A stretch of 64,000 nt of DNA from positions 558,001 through 622,000 of the forward strand of contig CAWJUU010000005.1 of NCBI GenBank assembly GCA_963846165.1, in the 5' to 3' direction. The stretch's first letter is position 1. Each line of letters begins with the position of its first letter. This document shows positions 8,498 to 17,341 of this stretch, piece after piece. This DNA is from WHSW01 sp963846165 (lineage in GTDB: Bacteria; Actinomycetota; Thermoleophilia; Solirubrobacterales; 70-9). The notes beneath the pieces are model-generated. The model saw only the letters and a program-made list of their open reading frames with translations, was not told where the DNA came from and ran no database searches. The position numbers and the translations under genes are program-made.

Positions 8498-11400
8498 TTA
8501 CTCGGTCGAGATGTTGGGGTCGGCCTGGACCTTCTCGGGGACGATCATGTGGAAGTTGGCCGGCGCCTGGGCGGCGAGCGCGAGCATGCGCTCGGCCTCT
8601 TCGTCCTGGTCGGTCGCGCGCAGCTCGTCTGCGTAGTGGCCGAGCAGGTCCTGGATGTCGAGCTCGCCCTCGGCGTCGAGCTCGGAGACATGCACCTTCG
8701 CGCCCTCGCCGAGCCTGCTCAGGATCAGCTCGCGATCGAGGTTCCACTCCGGGTTGACGCGCACGTAGACGCGCCCGCCGGTCATCCCCGCGCACGCCCA
8801 GGGCCCGATGTCGCCGAGCACGACGGCGCGACCGGAGGTCATGTATTCGAAGGCGAAGCCCTTGGCGTTGGCGCGGTCGACGATGCATCCGCGCGAGTCG
8901 TCGAGCGGCTCGGCCGGCTCGCCGCCGAGGACCACGTCGGCGCCCGAGAGGCGGATGCAAAAGCGCGAGTCGGCGGATCCCTGAACGAACAGCCGCCCTC
9001 GCTGCGCCCCGTAGGCGAATGATTTGCCGACCGAGCCGTTGACGCGGTTGCCGTCGCGGTTGCGCCCCTTGAGGATCGAGACGGTGCCGCCGAGCATCCC
9101 CTTGCCGACCCCGTCCTGGGCGCCGCCCTCGATGCGGACCGCGAGGCCCCAGGCATTGAAGGCGCCGAAGCCCTGACCGGCCACCGAGCCGCCGTTGAAC
9201 TCGAGCTCGGCGAGCAGGTCCTCCGAGCCCTCCGGCGCGTCGCCGTAGATGCGCGAACGGGCGATCGCTCCGGCGAGCTCGGCCCCCAGCACCCGGTCGT
9301 TCGCGTCGGTCGGGCGCGGGAACTCGAGCCGTATCCCCGGGCTCTGGGCGATCCGCTCGGCGAGCTCGGCGATCTGGGCCGAAGCCTGCTTGGGCTCCAT
9401 CCTGATCGGCCGCGCGCGGATCAGGCCGGCCTCGGCTCGCGCCTCGACCAGCTCCTCGTCGCCGACCGGCATGTCGATCGGCTCGAGGTCGAGGTACTCC
9501 TCGAGTGGCGTGATCAGCTCGGTGAGGTCGATGTCGTCAGCGTGGGCGACCTGCTCGAGCAGGTCGTAGCGGCCGACGAGGTCCTGAGTGCGCTCGTAGC
9601 CGAGCTCGGCGGTCAGCCGCCGCACCTCCTCGCCCATCGCCGAGAAGAAGCGAGCGCAGTTCTCAGCCGCGCTGGAGACCTGCTGTGGGGTGAACTTCTT
9701 CAGCCCGTGTTCGGTCGCCTCCTCGGTCGTCTCGATCTGGGTTGCGATGCCGACGTGGCAGGTATCGAGCTGACAGCCGCGACAGATCGTGCAGCCGAGT
9801 GAGACCATCGCCAGAGTGCCGAAGGCGATCCGGTTGGCGCCCATGCAGGTCAACTTGAGCACGTCGTGGGCGTGGCGGTAGCCGCCGTCGGCCCAGATCT
9901 CGACCCGGTTGCGGATCCCGGCCTCCATCAGCGCCCGGTGGACGAGGCGGGTGCCGATGTCGGAGGGCAGGCCGACGTGTCGCAGCGCGTGCTGGCGCGC
10001 CGCGCCGGTGCCGCCCTCGAAGCCCGACAGCGTGATGATGTCGGCGCCCGCCTTGGCAATCCCGAGCCCGATCGTGCCGATGTTGGGGACCACCGGGACC
10101 TTGACCGAGACGCGAAGGTCGGGGTTGACGGTCTTGAGCTCGTCGATCAGCTCGGCGAGGTCCTCGATCGAGTAGAGGTCGTGGTTGTTGGAGGGCGAGA
10201 TCAGGTCGGTGCCGGGAGCCGCGTTGCGGGCCGCGGCGACCTTCTCGGAGACCTTCTTGCCCGGCAGGTGGCCGCCCTCGCCCGGCTTGGCGCCCTGGCC
10301 GATCTTGATCTCGGCGAGGTAGGAGGAGTTCAGCATCTCGGCCGAGACGCCGAAGCGGCCCGAGGCGACCTGCTGGCCGCGCCACTTGCGATAGCGGCCG
10401 TACATGTCGCGGATCTCGCCGCCCTCCCCGTTGATGCAGAGGATGTTGATCGCCTTCGCCGCCTCGGCGTAGGAGCGGAAGGCGGGCTCGGACTGCGAGC
10501 CGAAGCTCATCGAAGAGATCACCAATGGATAGTCGTGGTGCCCGACACCCGTATCCACACCCGCCGCATCAATCGGATCGCGATCCGACCTCAGGCCGAC
10601 GATGTGGCGCATCGAGATCGGGCTCTCGGTCTCGAGCTCGCGCACCTTCTCGGAGTAGTCCTCGTAGCCGGCTGTGCCGTTGGCGGCGGCGACGGCCGCC
10701 TTGTAGACCTTGGGGTAGAAGCGGAACGTCTTCGCCGGCTTCGCGCCCTCCTCCTCGCCGCGCAGGATGCCGAGCCGCTCGTCGGTGTCGGCGTCGAGCC
10801 CGGCGAACCCGGCGCCGGCGCTGCTCGAGGCGGCGAAGGCCTCGGTCTGGAAGATCTCGGCCAGCTCCGGCTTGATCCCGATCGAGGAGAACTGGCGGGC
10901 GTAGCCGCGCACCTCGTGGATGCCGATCGTCGAGATCACCTTCTCGATCCCCTTGCTCAGCGCCGAGCAGATGTTGCCGACGTCCTGGGAGTAGTCGTCG
11001 ACGCAGACGACCTCGAGCAGCACGTAGGGGTTTACCCCGTTGGCGCCGAGTCCGAGCGCGATGACGACGTCGTGGACGTTGCGGATCGCCGCCGAGCGGA
11101 GCACGATCGAGCACCGCCGGCGAAGATTCTCGCCGCCCGACTCGACCCGGAAGTGCTTCAGCGCCTGGTCGATCGCCGAGACCGCGAGGTGCGGGTCGAG
11201 GTAGCGGCGCTCGCCGTCGTAGACGGTGCGATCGGTGAGCACGACGAGCTCCGCTCCGTCCAGAACCCGCTTTACGGCCTCCTGCTTGAGCCGCTCGATC
11301 GCCCCCGCCGTGGTCTCGGACTCGAGCAGGGCGATGTCGATCGCCGCGGCGCGATCCCGGAACTCCTCCCACAGGTCCTCCATCAGCATGGTCTGGTGCT

Positions 11401-13186
11401 CGCGGGCGATCTCGCGGTAAGTCGAGTCCGAGAGCGGCGCCATCTCGTGGTGGCCGCCGAGGATGACCGGGAACGAAGTTTCGACGGTGTGCGTATCGGT
11501 GGCGGGGTCGTGTAGCGAGGGTCGGCGGCCGAAGACCGCCCGAGTCGAGAAGTGCTCCATCTCGCGCTCACGGTCGATCGCCGGGTTGGTGACCACCGCG
11601 ACCGTCTCCTTGAAGTAATCGGCGAGGTTCTGGCGCTCGGGACTGAGCGCGGCGAGCGGGCCGTCGTAGCCGAGCGAGCCGATCGGCTCGGCGCCGTTGG
11701 ACGCCATCTGCTGGCAGAGCTTGACGTCGTCGCGCTGCCAGCCGAAGCCGGCGAGCACACGCTCATCGACGACCACGGGCTCAGCCGGGCCCGCCGAGGT
11801 GTACCCGGGGATGTCGGTCCCCTCGAGCGGCCCACCGGTCGTCAGCGCGCGGTCATACGGCGCCACCTCGCCGGCACCGGTGCGCTCGAGCCAGCGCCGA
11901 GCGACCTCGCGCTGCATCTCGGCGTGCTCCCAGAGTCGCGAGTTGCGCTTCTCCGCGTCGATCGTGACCAGGAACTTCTCCCCCGGGCCGAGCGGCAGCG
12001 GCTCGGAGACCATGTCGTGGACGCTGACGACGCCCGGCTCGGAGCTGAAGATGTAGTCGTCCGGGGTCTCGAGCTTCCACAGCGGGCGCAGGCCGAGCGC
12101 GTCGGCCGAGAACACGCACTCGGCGTCGTGGCGGGCGATCAGCGCCACCGGCCCCTGCGCGAACGGGCCCATGACCTCGCGCATGTACATGAAGAACGGG
12201 TGCAGGGCGGCGGGTAACGAGCGGATCTCGTTGGCGACCGGCGGCACGACCAGCTCCATCGCCTCGGCGAGCGAGAGACCCTCGACCCGGATCAGGTGGT
12301 CGATCGTGCGATTGAGGTCCTGGGAGTCCGAGCCCCCGGCGGGCACCTCGACGCCGAGCATTCCCGCCTCCTGACGCAGCTGCTCAATCGTGTTGATCTC
12401 GCCGTTGTGCCCGAGCACCGAGAACGGCTGCACGCGACGGAACGAGGGCCAGGTGTTGGTCGAGTAGCGGTTGTGGCCGAAGCAGCCGACGGTCTCTGCG
12501 CGCTCGTCGTTGAGGTCCGGGTAGTACTCGCCAAGCACCTTCGGCGCGCCCATCACCTTGTAGACGCACGTCGTGGCCGAGAACGAGGGGATATGGAAGC
12601 CGAGCTCGCGCTCGAGCTCCATCATCAGCTCGAAGAGGTCGCGATCGCGGCGAGATGCGTCGGCGAGCAGACCTCCGACCTGCCAGAAGTGGGGCTCCTC
12701 CTCGCGTGCGGTCGCGCCCAGAGCCTGCGAGTTGACCGCGCCGAGACGCTCGGCGAGGATCCGAAAGCCCGCCCGGCCGAGCAGCTCGCGGGCGTCGTGG
12801 CGGGCCGTCTCGACGTCCTCGGAGCGCTCGATGAAGATGTGCGCGACCGCGAACGCGTCGTCGCGAGCGAGCGCCGGGTTGTGGCCGCCCGAGCGGACCT
12901 CCTCGGCCCAGATCCGGCGCGGGATGTCGACGAGGATCCCGCACCCGTCTCCCTCGCCGTCGACGTTCCCGGCGCGGTGAAGCATCTTCTGGAGGTTGGC
13001 GAGCGCCTGGGCGACCGGCTCGCGACTCGGCGTCGCGTCCTTGCGAACCGAGGCGTAGATCGCGCACGCGTCCTTGTCCTCGACCGAGGGCGGCGGAACC
13101 TTCGGGCGCCAGGGCAGATGCGGCGAGTAGCGACGCACGGGGGCCGGGTCGTGCCCCTCAAGGCTGGTCACGGAAGAGCGCTGCAA
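8498..13186 (-). CDS. gltB: Glutamate synthase, large (alpha) subunit
   Basis: This protein of about 1562 residues makes glutamate from glutamine and 2-oxoglutarate. Domains in order are class II glutaminase (from Cys41, in DKDACAIYA, to about 400), the central domain, the FMN/2-oxoglutarate barrel (about 820-1190) and the C-terminal GxGxG beta-helix. Three-iron cluster ligands are in GCTICRGCQLDTCHVGIATQ near residue 1130. TTG 13186 is chosen because GGGAGG sits 6 bases upstream; a GTG five codons in is the alternative. The new N-terminus after propeptide removal would be Cys41. No gltD small subunit lies nearby, so the NADPH or ferredoxin partner is elsewhere. Confidence 0.93.
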   Translation of the reverse strand: MQRSSVTSLEGHDPAPVRRYSPHLPWRPKVPPPSVEDKDACAIYASVRKDATPSREPVAQALANLQKMLHRAGNVDGEGDGCGILVDIPRRIWAEEVRSGGHNPALARDDAFAVAHIFIERSEDVETARHDARELLGRAGFRILAERLGAVNSQALGATAREEEPHFWQVGGLLADASRRDRDLFELMMELERELGFHIPSFSATTCVYKVMGAPKVLGEYYPDLNDERAETVGCFGHNRYSTNTWPSFRRVQPFSVLGHNGEINTIEQLRQEAGMLGVEVPAGGSDSQDLNRTIDHLIRVEGLSLAEAMELVVPPVANEIRSLPAALHPFFMYMREVMGPFAQGPVALIARHDAECVFSADALGLRPLWKLETPDDYIFSSEPGVVSVHDMVSEPLPLGPGEKFLVTIDAEKRNSRLWEHAEMQREVARRWLERTGAGEVAPYDRALTTGGPLEGTDIPGYTSAGPAEPVVVDERVLAGFGWQRDDVKLCQQMASNGAEPIGSLGYDGPLAALSPERQNLADYFKETVAVVTNPAIDREREMEHFSTRAVFGRRPSLHDPATDTHTVETSFPVILGGHHEMAPLSDSTYREIAREHQTMLMEDLWEEFRDRAAAIDIALLESETTAGAIERLKQEAVKRVLDGAELVVLTDRTVYDGERRYLDPHLAVSAIDQALKHFRVESGGENLRRRCSIVLRSAAIRNVHDVVIALGLGANGVNPYVLLEVVCVDDYSQDVGNICSALSKGIEKVISTIGIHEVRGYARQFSSIGIKPELAEIFQTEAFAASSSAGAGFAGLDADTDERLGILRGEEEGAKPAKTFRFYPKVYKAAVAAANGTAGYEDYSEKVRELETESPISMRHIVGLRSDRDPIDAAGVDTGVGHHDYPLVISSMSFGSQSEPAFRSYAEAAKAINILCINGEGGEIRDMYGRYRKWRGQQVASGRFGVSAEMLNSSYLAEIKIGQGAKPGEGGHLPGKKVSEKVAAARNAAPGTDLISPSNNHDLYSIEDLAELIDELKTVNPDLRVSVKVPVVPNIGTIGLGIAKAGADIITLSGFEGGTGAARQHALRHVGLPSDIGTRLVHRALMEAGIRNRVEIWADGGYRHAHDVLKLTCMGANRIAFGTLAMVSLGCTICRGCQLDTCHVGIATQIETTEEATEHGLKKFTPQQVSSAAENCARFFSAMGEEVRRLTAELGYERTQDLVGRYDLLEQVAHADDIDLTELITPLEEYLDLEPIDMPVGDEELVEARAEAGLIRARPIRMEPKQASAQIAELAERIAQSPGIRLEFPRPTDANDRVLGAELAGAIARSRIYGDAPEGSEDLLAELEFNGGSVAGQGFGAFNAWGLAVRIEGGAQDGVGKGMLGGTVSILKGRNRDGNRVNGSVGKSFAYGAQRGRLFVQGSADSRFCIRLSGADVVLGGEPAEPLDDSRGCIVDRANAKGFAFEYMTSGRAVVLGDIGPWACAGMTGGRVYVRVNPEWNLDRELILSRLGEGAKVHVSELDAEGELDIQDLLGHYADELRATDQDEEAERMLALAAQAPANFHMIVPEKVQADPNISTE

Positions 13187-13344
13187 TTTGAACCTCCCGG
13201 GTTCCGCACCTTCTTCGAGCGGGCGCGCGACGGGGCGAGCGGACGCGGCATTATAGGCGGGCGCGCGGCGGGTGTGACCGGCTTCACACCGAAGGCACAC
13301 TGAAGCGAGGAAGCTTCGAGTCAGCTACGAGGAGGTCGACAGAG

Positions 13345-14181
13345 ATGGATTCCCGGACGGACTCGGCGGTCGATGAGATGCGTGCAGCGGAGGCGCTGCC
13401 GCAAGCGGACGCGAGCGGCTTCGTCGACGCCGAGCGGCTCGAGGGCGCGGTCAAGGAGATGTACCGCCACGTCGCCCGCGAGGAGGACTCGGAGCTTCAC
13501 TTCGAGGTCGGCCGCCCGCTGGCCGAACGACTCGGGTATCCGCCTGAGGTCCTCGACCGGGTGCCCCGGGAGGCGATCGCCTCCTTTGCCGGCGTCGGCT
13601 ACCACCTCGACCTCGCCGCGCTGCGGCCTGGCGATGCCGTGCTCGACCTCGGCTGCGGCTCGGGGACGGACGTCTTCTGCGCCGCGATCGAGGTCGGCGA
13701 CGATGGTCGCGTCGTCGGGGTCGACTTCACCACCGAGCAGCTCGCGAAGGCGAACGGGCTGCGCGATCGCGACCGGTTCGACCAGGTCGAGTTCCTCGAG
13801 GGCTCGATCGACGATCTGCCGTTCGACGATGCGAGCTTCGACGCCGTGATCTCCAACGGCGTCATCAACCTCTCCCCGATCAAGCACGTCGTCTTCTCGG
13901 AGGCTGCCCGGGTGCTGCGCCCGGGCGGGCGCCTGGCGGTCGCCGACATCGTCAGTGCGAAGCCACTCAAGGAGCGCACCCGTCGCAACGTCGACCTCTG
14001 GGCGGCGTGCGTGGCGGGCGCGATCCCGCGCACCAGCTACGCGAAGGCGATCGAGGACGTCGGGCTCAATGTCGGCGAGATCCGCGGCAACAACTACGAG
14101 TTCGTCTCCGAGCGGGCTCTGGACGCGTGCAGCACGTACGAGATCGAGAGCGTCTCACTGGTGGCCGAGAAGCCGGCGTAG
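13345..14181 (+). CDS. Class I SAM-dependent methyltransferase, ArsM-like
   Basis: This 278-residue protein follows a good ribosome site (GAGGAGG). SAM-binding motif I is VLDLGCGSGTD (about residue 96), followed by the acidic strand-2 end VGVDFT and the post-motif LPFDDASFDAVISNGVINL. The region WAACVAGAIP resembles the Cys-containing segment of arsenite methyltransferases, but the extra N-terminal cysteines of ArsM are absent. Arsenic methylation is therefore not supported beyond family resemblance. It is divergent from gltB and 38 bases upstream of a parA gene. Confidence 0.8.
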   Translation: MDSRTDSAVDEMRAAEALPQADASGFVDAERLEGAVKEMYRHVAREEDSELHFEVGRPLAERLGYPPEVLDRVPREAIASFAGVGYHLDLAALRPGDAVLDLGCGSGTDVFCAAIEVGDDGRVVGVDFTTEQLAKANGLRDRDRFDQVEFLEGSIDDLPFDDASFDAVISNGVINLSPIKHVVFSEAARVLRPGGRLAVADIVSAKPLKERTRRNVDLWAACVAGAIPRTSYAKAIEDVGLNVGEIRGNNYEFVSERALDACSTYEIESVSLVAEKPA

Positions 14182-14219
14182 CTCGCCGGCGACTTGCGTG
14201 CGAATAGGATCGGGGCCGG

Positions 14220-15023
14220 ATGGCGACCACGATCGCGGTCCTCTCGCAGAAGGGAGGGACCGGCAAGACGACCCTGGTGCGGACGCTCAGCGACGTCCTC
14301 GACCGGCTTGGGCTCGACGTGCTCGCGATCGACGCCGATCCGCAGGGCAACCTCTCCGACTACTTCGATACCGACCCCGACGCGCAGCCGACGCTGGCCG
14401 AGGTGCTCCAGGGCCAGGTGCGGGCCGCCGAGGCGATCCACGGTCCCCTGATCCCGGCGAACATGAGGCTCGCCGAGGCCGAGCTGATGCTGGCCGGCAA
14501 GATCGGCCGCGAGGTGACGCTGCGCAACGCCCTGCGCGACCTGAAGCGCTCTCGGGACCTGATCCTGATCGACTGCCCGCCGACGCTCGGCCTGCTGACC
14601 GTGAACGCTCTGGTCGCCGCCGACCACGCGGTGCTCTCGACCGAGGCTCAGTACTTCTCGCTCCAGGGGGTCGAGCAGGCGGTCCAGGTGATCGACCTCG
14701 CCCGCGACTCGCTCAACCCCGAACTCGACCTGCTCGCGGTGGTGCTCAACATCGCCAACATGCGCACCAGGCACGCGCGGCAGACGCTCGAGGCGCTGCG
14801 CGAGCGCTTCGGCGACCGCGTCTGCCGAACGGTGATCCGCCAGTCGATCGCCTATGCCGAGTCGGCCGAGCGCGCGATCCCGATCCTCGACTACCGCCCC
14901 GACCGGGGAGCCGACTACCTCTCGCTGACGGGCGAGCTCGTGCGGCGGCTGGGCCGCCAGGACCTGCTCGAGCGCCTCGACGAGCTCTCGACCGAGCTCG
15001 TGCCGGCGGGGGCGAGGGCCTAG
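14220..15023 (+). CDS. ParA/Soj-family ATPase, orphan
   Basis: This 267-residue P-loop ATPase has the deviant Walker A KGGTGKTT at residues 11-18 with the signature Lys, Walker A' in IDADPQGNLSDYF and Walker B in LILIDCPPTLGLL. ParA ATPases position chromosomes, plasmids or protein complexes on the nucleoid or membrane. No parB follows and no parS-like site was seen, so it is an orphan. It may position a cellular cargo rather than partition DNA. The PLP decarboxylase gene begins 24 bases later on the same strand. Confidence 0.88.
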   Translation: MATTIAVLSQKGGTGKTTLVRTLSDVLDRLGLDVLAIDADPQGNLSDYFDTDPDAQPTLAEVLQGQVRAAEAIHGPLIPANMRLAEAELMLAGKIGREVTLRNALRDLKRSRDLILIDCPPTLGLLTVNALVAADHAVLSTEAQYFSLQGVEQAVQVIDLARDSLNPELDLLAVVLNIANMRTRHARQTLEALRERFGDRVCRTVIRQSIAYAESAERAIPILDYRPDRGADYLSLTGELVRRLGRQDLLERLDELSTELVPAGARA

Positions 15024-15047
15024 GCGCCGGACTGGCATCGGGTAGCG

Positions 15048-16481
15048 GTGACGGATCCGCTCGAGCTGCGCGACGAAATGCCGGAGGCGCTCGCCCTCGC
15101 AGCGCGCGAGGCCGAGGCCTACGTCGCCGGGATCGCCGAGCAGACCGTGCTCGACCCGGGGGCGGAGGCGTTGCTCGCCTCGTGGGAGGGTGAGCTTCCC
15201 GAGCGGGGCGCCGGTGCTGCGCGGGCACTCTCGGAGCTGATCGATCGGGCCCGGCCGGCGGCGACACGCTCGAGCGGGCCGCGCTTCTTCCACTTCGTCA
15301 TGGGCGGAACGACCCCGGCGGCGCTCGGAGCGGACTGGCTCACGTCGGCGTTCGACCAGAGTGCCTACGCCTGGGCGTCCTCGCCGCTCGGCTCGAGGCT
15401 CGAGGCGATCGTGCTCGACTGGTTGCGCGATCTGTTCGAGCTTCCGCGCGAGTTCGGCGGTGTGCTCGTCAGCGGTGACACGATGGCCAACTTCGTCGGC
15501 CTCGTCGCGGCCCGCGACAGATGGGGCGAGCGCCAGCGAGCCGACGTCAATGAGGCCGGCGTCTTCGGGCTGACGCCGCCGGTGATCCTCTCGTCGGGCT
15601 ATGTCCACCCAAGCGCGGTGCAGGCGATCGGCATGCTCGGGTTCGGCCGCTCGGCGGTACGCAGGCTGACTCGCGACGGTGTCGGACGGCTCGACCTCGG
15701 CGCCCTCGAGACTGAACTGGCGTCGGCCGGCGGCAACGCGATCGTCGTCGCCAACGCCGGGGAGGTCAATGCCGGCGACTTCGACCCGATCGCGTCGATC
15801 GCCGACCTCGTCGGCGAACACGGCGGCTGGTTGCACGTCGATGGCGCGTTCGGACTCTTCGCCCGGCTGGCCCCCGAGGCCCAAGCGCTGGTCGAGGGGG
15901 TCGAGCGCGCCGACTCGATCGCCGCCGACGCACATAAATGGCTCAACGTCCCCTACGACTGCGGCTTCGCCTTCGTCCGCGAGCCCGAGCGCCTCGCGCG
16001 TGCACTCAACGTCGGCGCGCCCTACCTCCCCTCCCCCGACGACCCGCGGCCCAACTTCGGCTTCCTCAGCCCCGAGAACTCGCGCCGCGCTCGGGCGCTC
16101 GCAGTCTGGGCGACGCTGCGAGCCTACGGCCGCGATGGGCACCGGGCGATGGTCGAACGCCACCTGCGGCTCGCCCGCCATCTCGCCGAGCGGGTCGACA
16201 CGATGCCCGAGCTCGAGCGACTCGCTGAGGTCCCGCTCAACATCGTCTGCTTCCGGGCGCGACCCGCGGGGGTGGCCGAAGAGCACCTCGACGAGCTCAA
16301 CCGCGAGCTCGGCGAGGCGCTGCTGCGCGATGGCCGGGTGTTCGCCGGGACCACGGTCTACGACGGCAAGGTCGCGTTTCGGCCCGCGATCGTCAACTGG
16401 CAGACGACGGAGGCGGACGTCGAGCTGCTGATCGACGTCTTGCTTGAACTGCTCAACAAGAGGGAGGACCGCGATGAGTGA
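15048..16481 (+). CDS. PLP-dependent group II decarboxylase-like protein
   Basis: This 477-residue protein belongs to the aspartate aminotransferase fold, group II decarboxylase branch (aromatic amino acid, glutamate and diaminobutyrate decarboxylases). Seen directly are the N-terminal substrate segment SGPRFFHFVMGGTTPAAL, the PLP phosphate region SGDTMANFVGL, HVDGAFGLFA with the ring-binding Asp, and the Schiff-base Lys in ADAHKWLNVPYDCG. The amino-acid substrate cannot be told from sequence alone. It starts at a GTG, and its 3' end overlaps the next gene by 8 bases, implying translational coupling. Confidence 0.85.
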   Translation: MTDPLELRDEMPEALALAAREAEAYVAGIAEQTVLDPGAEALLASWEGELPERGAGAARALSELIDRARPAATRSSGPRFFHFVMGGTTPAALGADWLTSAFDQSAYAWASSPLGSRLEAIVLDWLRDLFELPREFGGVLVSGDTMANFVGLVAARDRWGERQRADVNEAGVFGLTPPVILSSGYVHPSAVQAIGMLGFGRSAVRRLTRDGVGRLDLGALETELASAGGNAIVVANAGEVNAGDFDPIASIADLVGEHGGWLHVDGAFGLFARLAPEAQALVEGVERADSIAADAHKWLNVPYDCGFAFVREPERLARALNVGAPYLPSPDDPRPNFGFLSPENSRRARALAVWATLRAYGRDGHRAMVERHLRLARHLAERVDTMPELERLAEVPLNIVCFRARPAGVAEEHLDELNRELGEALLRDGRVFAGTTVYDGKVAFRPAIVNWQTTEADVELLIDVLLELLNKREDRDE

Positions 16482-16905
16482 CCCGGATGCCGCCGAGAGC
16501 CTCGAGCGCGCGATCGCCCGCTACAACGAGGCCTGGAACGCCCACGACCTCGACGCGATCATGGCCATGCACGCGCCCGACATGGTGTTCGAGAACCACA
16601 CCGCCCACGAGCGCGCCGAGGGCGAGGCGGTCCGCGGGCATATCGGCTCGATCTTCGCGACCTGGCCCGACATCCGCTTCGAGGGCCGGCGCACCTACTG
16701 CCGCGACGGCCTCGTGGTCCAGGAGTGGACCGCGACCGCCACCCACGCCAACGAGATGCGCCGCGGCGACCTGGTCGCCGAGCCGACCGGCAAGACGATC
16801 ACCTGGGACGGTCTCGACGTGATCCCGTTCGAGGACGGACTGGTCAAGCGCAAGGACGTCTACTCGGACTCGGTCACGATCCTGACCGAGCTCGGGCTGG
16901 TCTGA
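16474..16905 (+). CDS. NTF2/SnoaL-like protein
   Basis: This 143-residue protein has an NTF2-like fold: the helix ERAIARYNEAWNAHDLDAIMAMHAPDMVFENH, then TFEG-type strands and a C-terminal sheet. SnoaL-type members are cyclases, isomerases or small-molecule binders. The ATG at 16474 follows GAGGGAGG and overlaps the 3' end of the decarboxylase gene. The strict coupling suggests that it acts with the decarboxylase product. The reaction is unknown. Confidence 0.8.
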   Translation: MSDPDAAESLERAIARYNEAWNAHDLDAIMAMHAPDMVFENHTAHERAEGEAVRGHIGSIFATWPDIRFEGRRTYCRDGLVVQEWTATATHANEMRRGDLVAEPTGKTITWDGLDVIPFEDGLVKRKDVYSDSVTILTELGLV

Positions 16906-16938
16906 GGCATCCCTCGGGGCTGGGCGCGTTCCGCTCGG

Positions 16939-17322
16939 GCGCCTGGTGGCGTTCCGCTCGGGCGCCTGGTGGCGTTCCGCTCGGGCCGAGTCGGGGTGCG
17001 GTGCCTGGTCGGAGTCGGTGAGGGAGGGGGTTGGGCCTGGCGCGGGCGCTTCGGTCGGCCTCGGCCGTAGGTGGCGCTTTCTTCTCGCTATCCGAGAATA
17101 AGGCGCCAATCGGGCCCTCGGCGAGCGCGGCAACTCGCCTTTCGATCGCGCGTCGAGCTCGAAGGGAGGGTTGTTGCTCTATTGCAATGTCAACCTCGGA
17201 CTCGACGCCGAGGGCCGGTTGAGTCCGGGGTTAGCGACCTGCGCTCGTACTCAACCTCCCCTCACTGAAAACGAACCCCGCCTCGCGCCCCGGCGGCGGC
17301 CCGAGCGGGACGCCACCAGGCG
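16939..17322. repeat. Dispersed inverted-repeat-bounded element, copy 2
   Basis: This second copy of the 8124-8479 element again fills the gap (436 bp) between convergent genes, here the NTF2-like gene and thrB. Its left end carries two tandem 23-bp units (16939-16961 and 16962-16984), and the right arm 17301-17322 pairs with them at 21 of 22 positions. The core 17141-17247 is 97 percent identical to copy 1. The hairpin (17195-17214) and the TTG frame at 17171 are kept. The middle part (17060-17140) has diverged with several small indels. The extra tandem arm unit is seen only in this copy. Confidence 0.8.
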
Positions 17323-17341
17323 GGGCGGAGCGCCCCCGCCG

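Noticed and set aside
9000..9200. Shadow proteins with repeated Arg/Ser/Pro-rich sequence across the window
   Set aside because: High-GC reading frames in alternative phases routinely produce such sequences; no motif or start signal supports any of them.
9866..11515. A 549-codon plus-strand frame inside gltB
   Set aside because: It is antisense to gltB, which has complete domains; the composition reads as a shadow and no start signal is present.
8498..13300. gltB start at 13300
   Set aside because: The first 38 codons from 13300 do not fit the family; TTG 13186 has GGGAGG six bases before it.
8124..17322. CRISPR array
   Set aside because: There are only two long, distant copies with nested inverted repeats, not short regular repeats and spacers; no cas genes are present.
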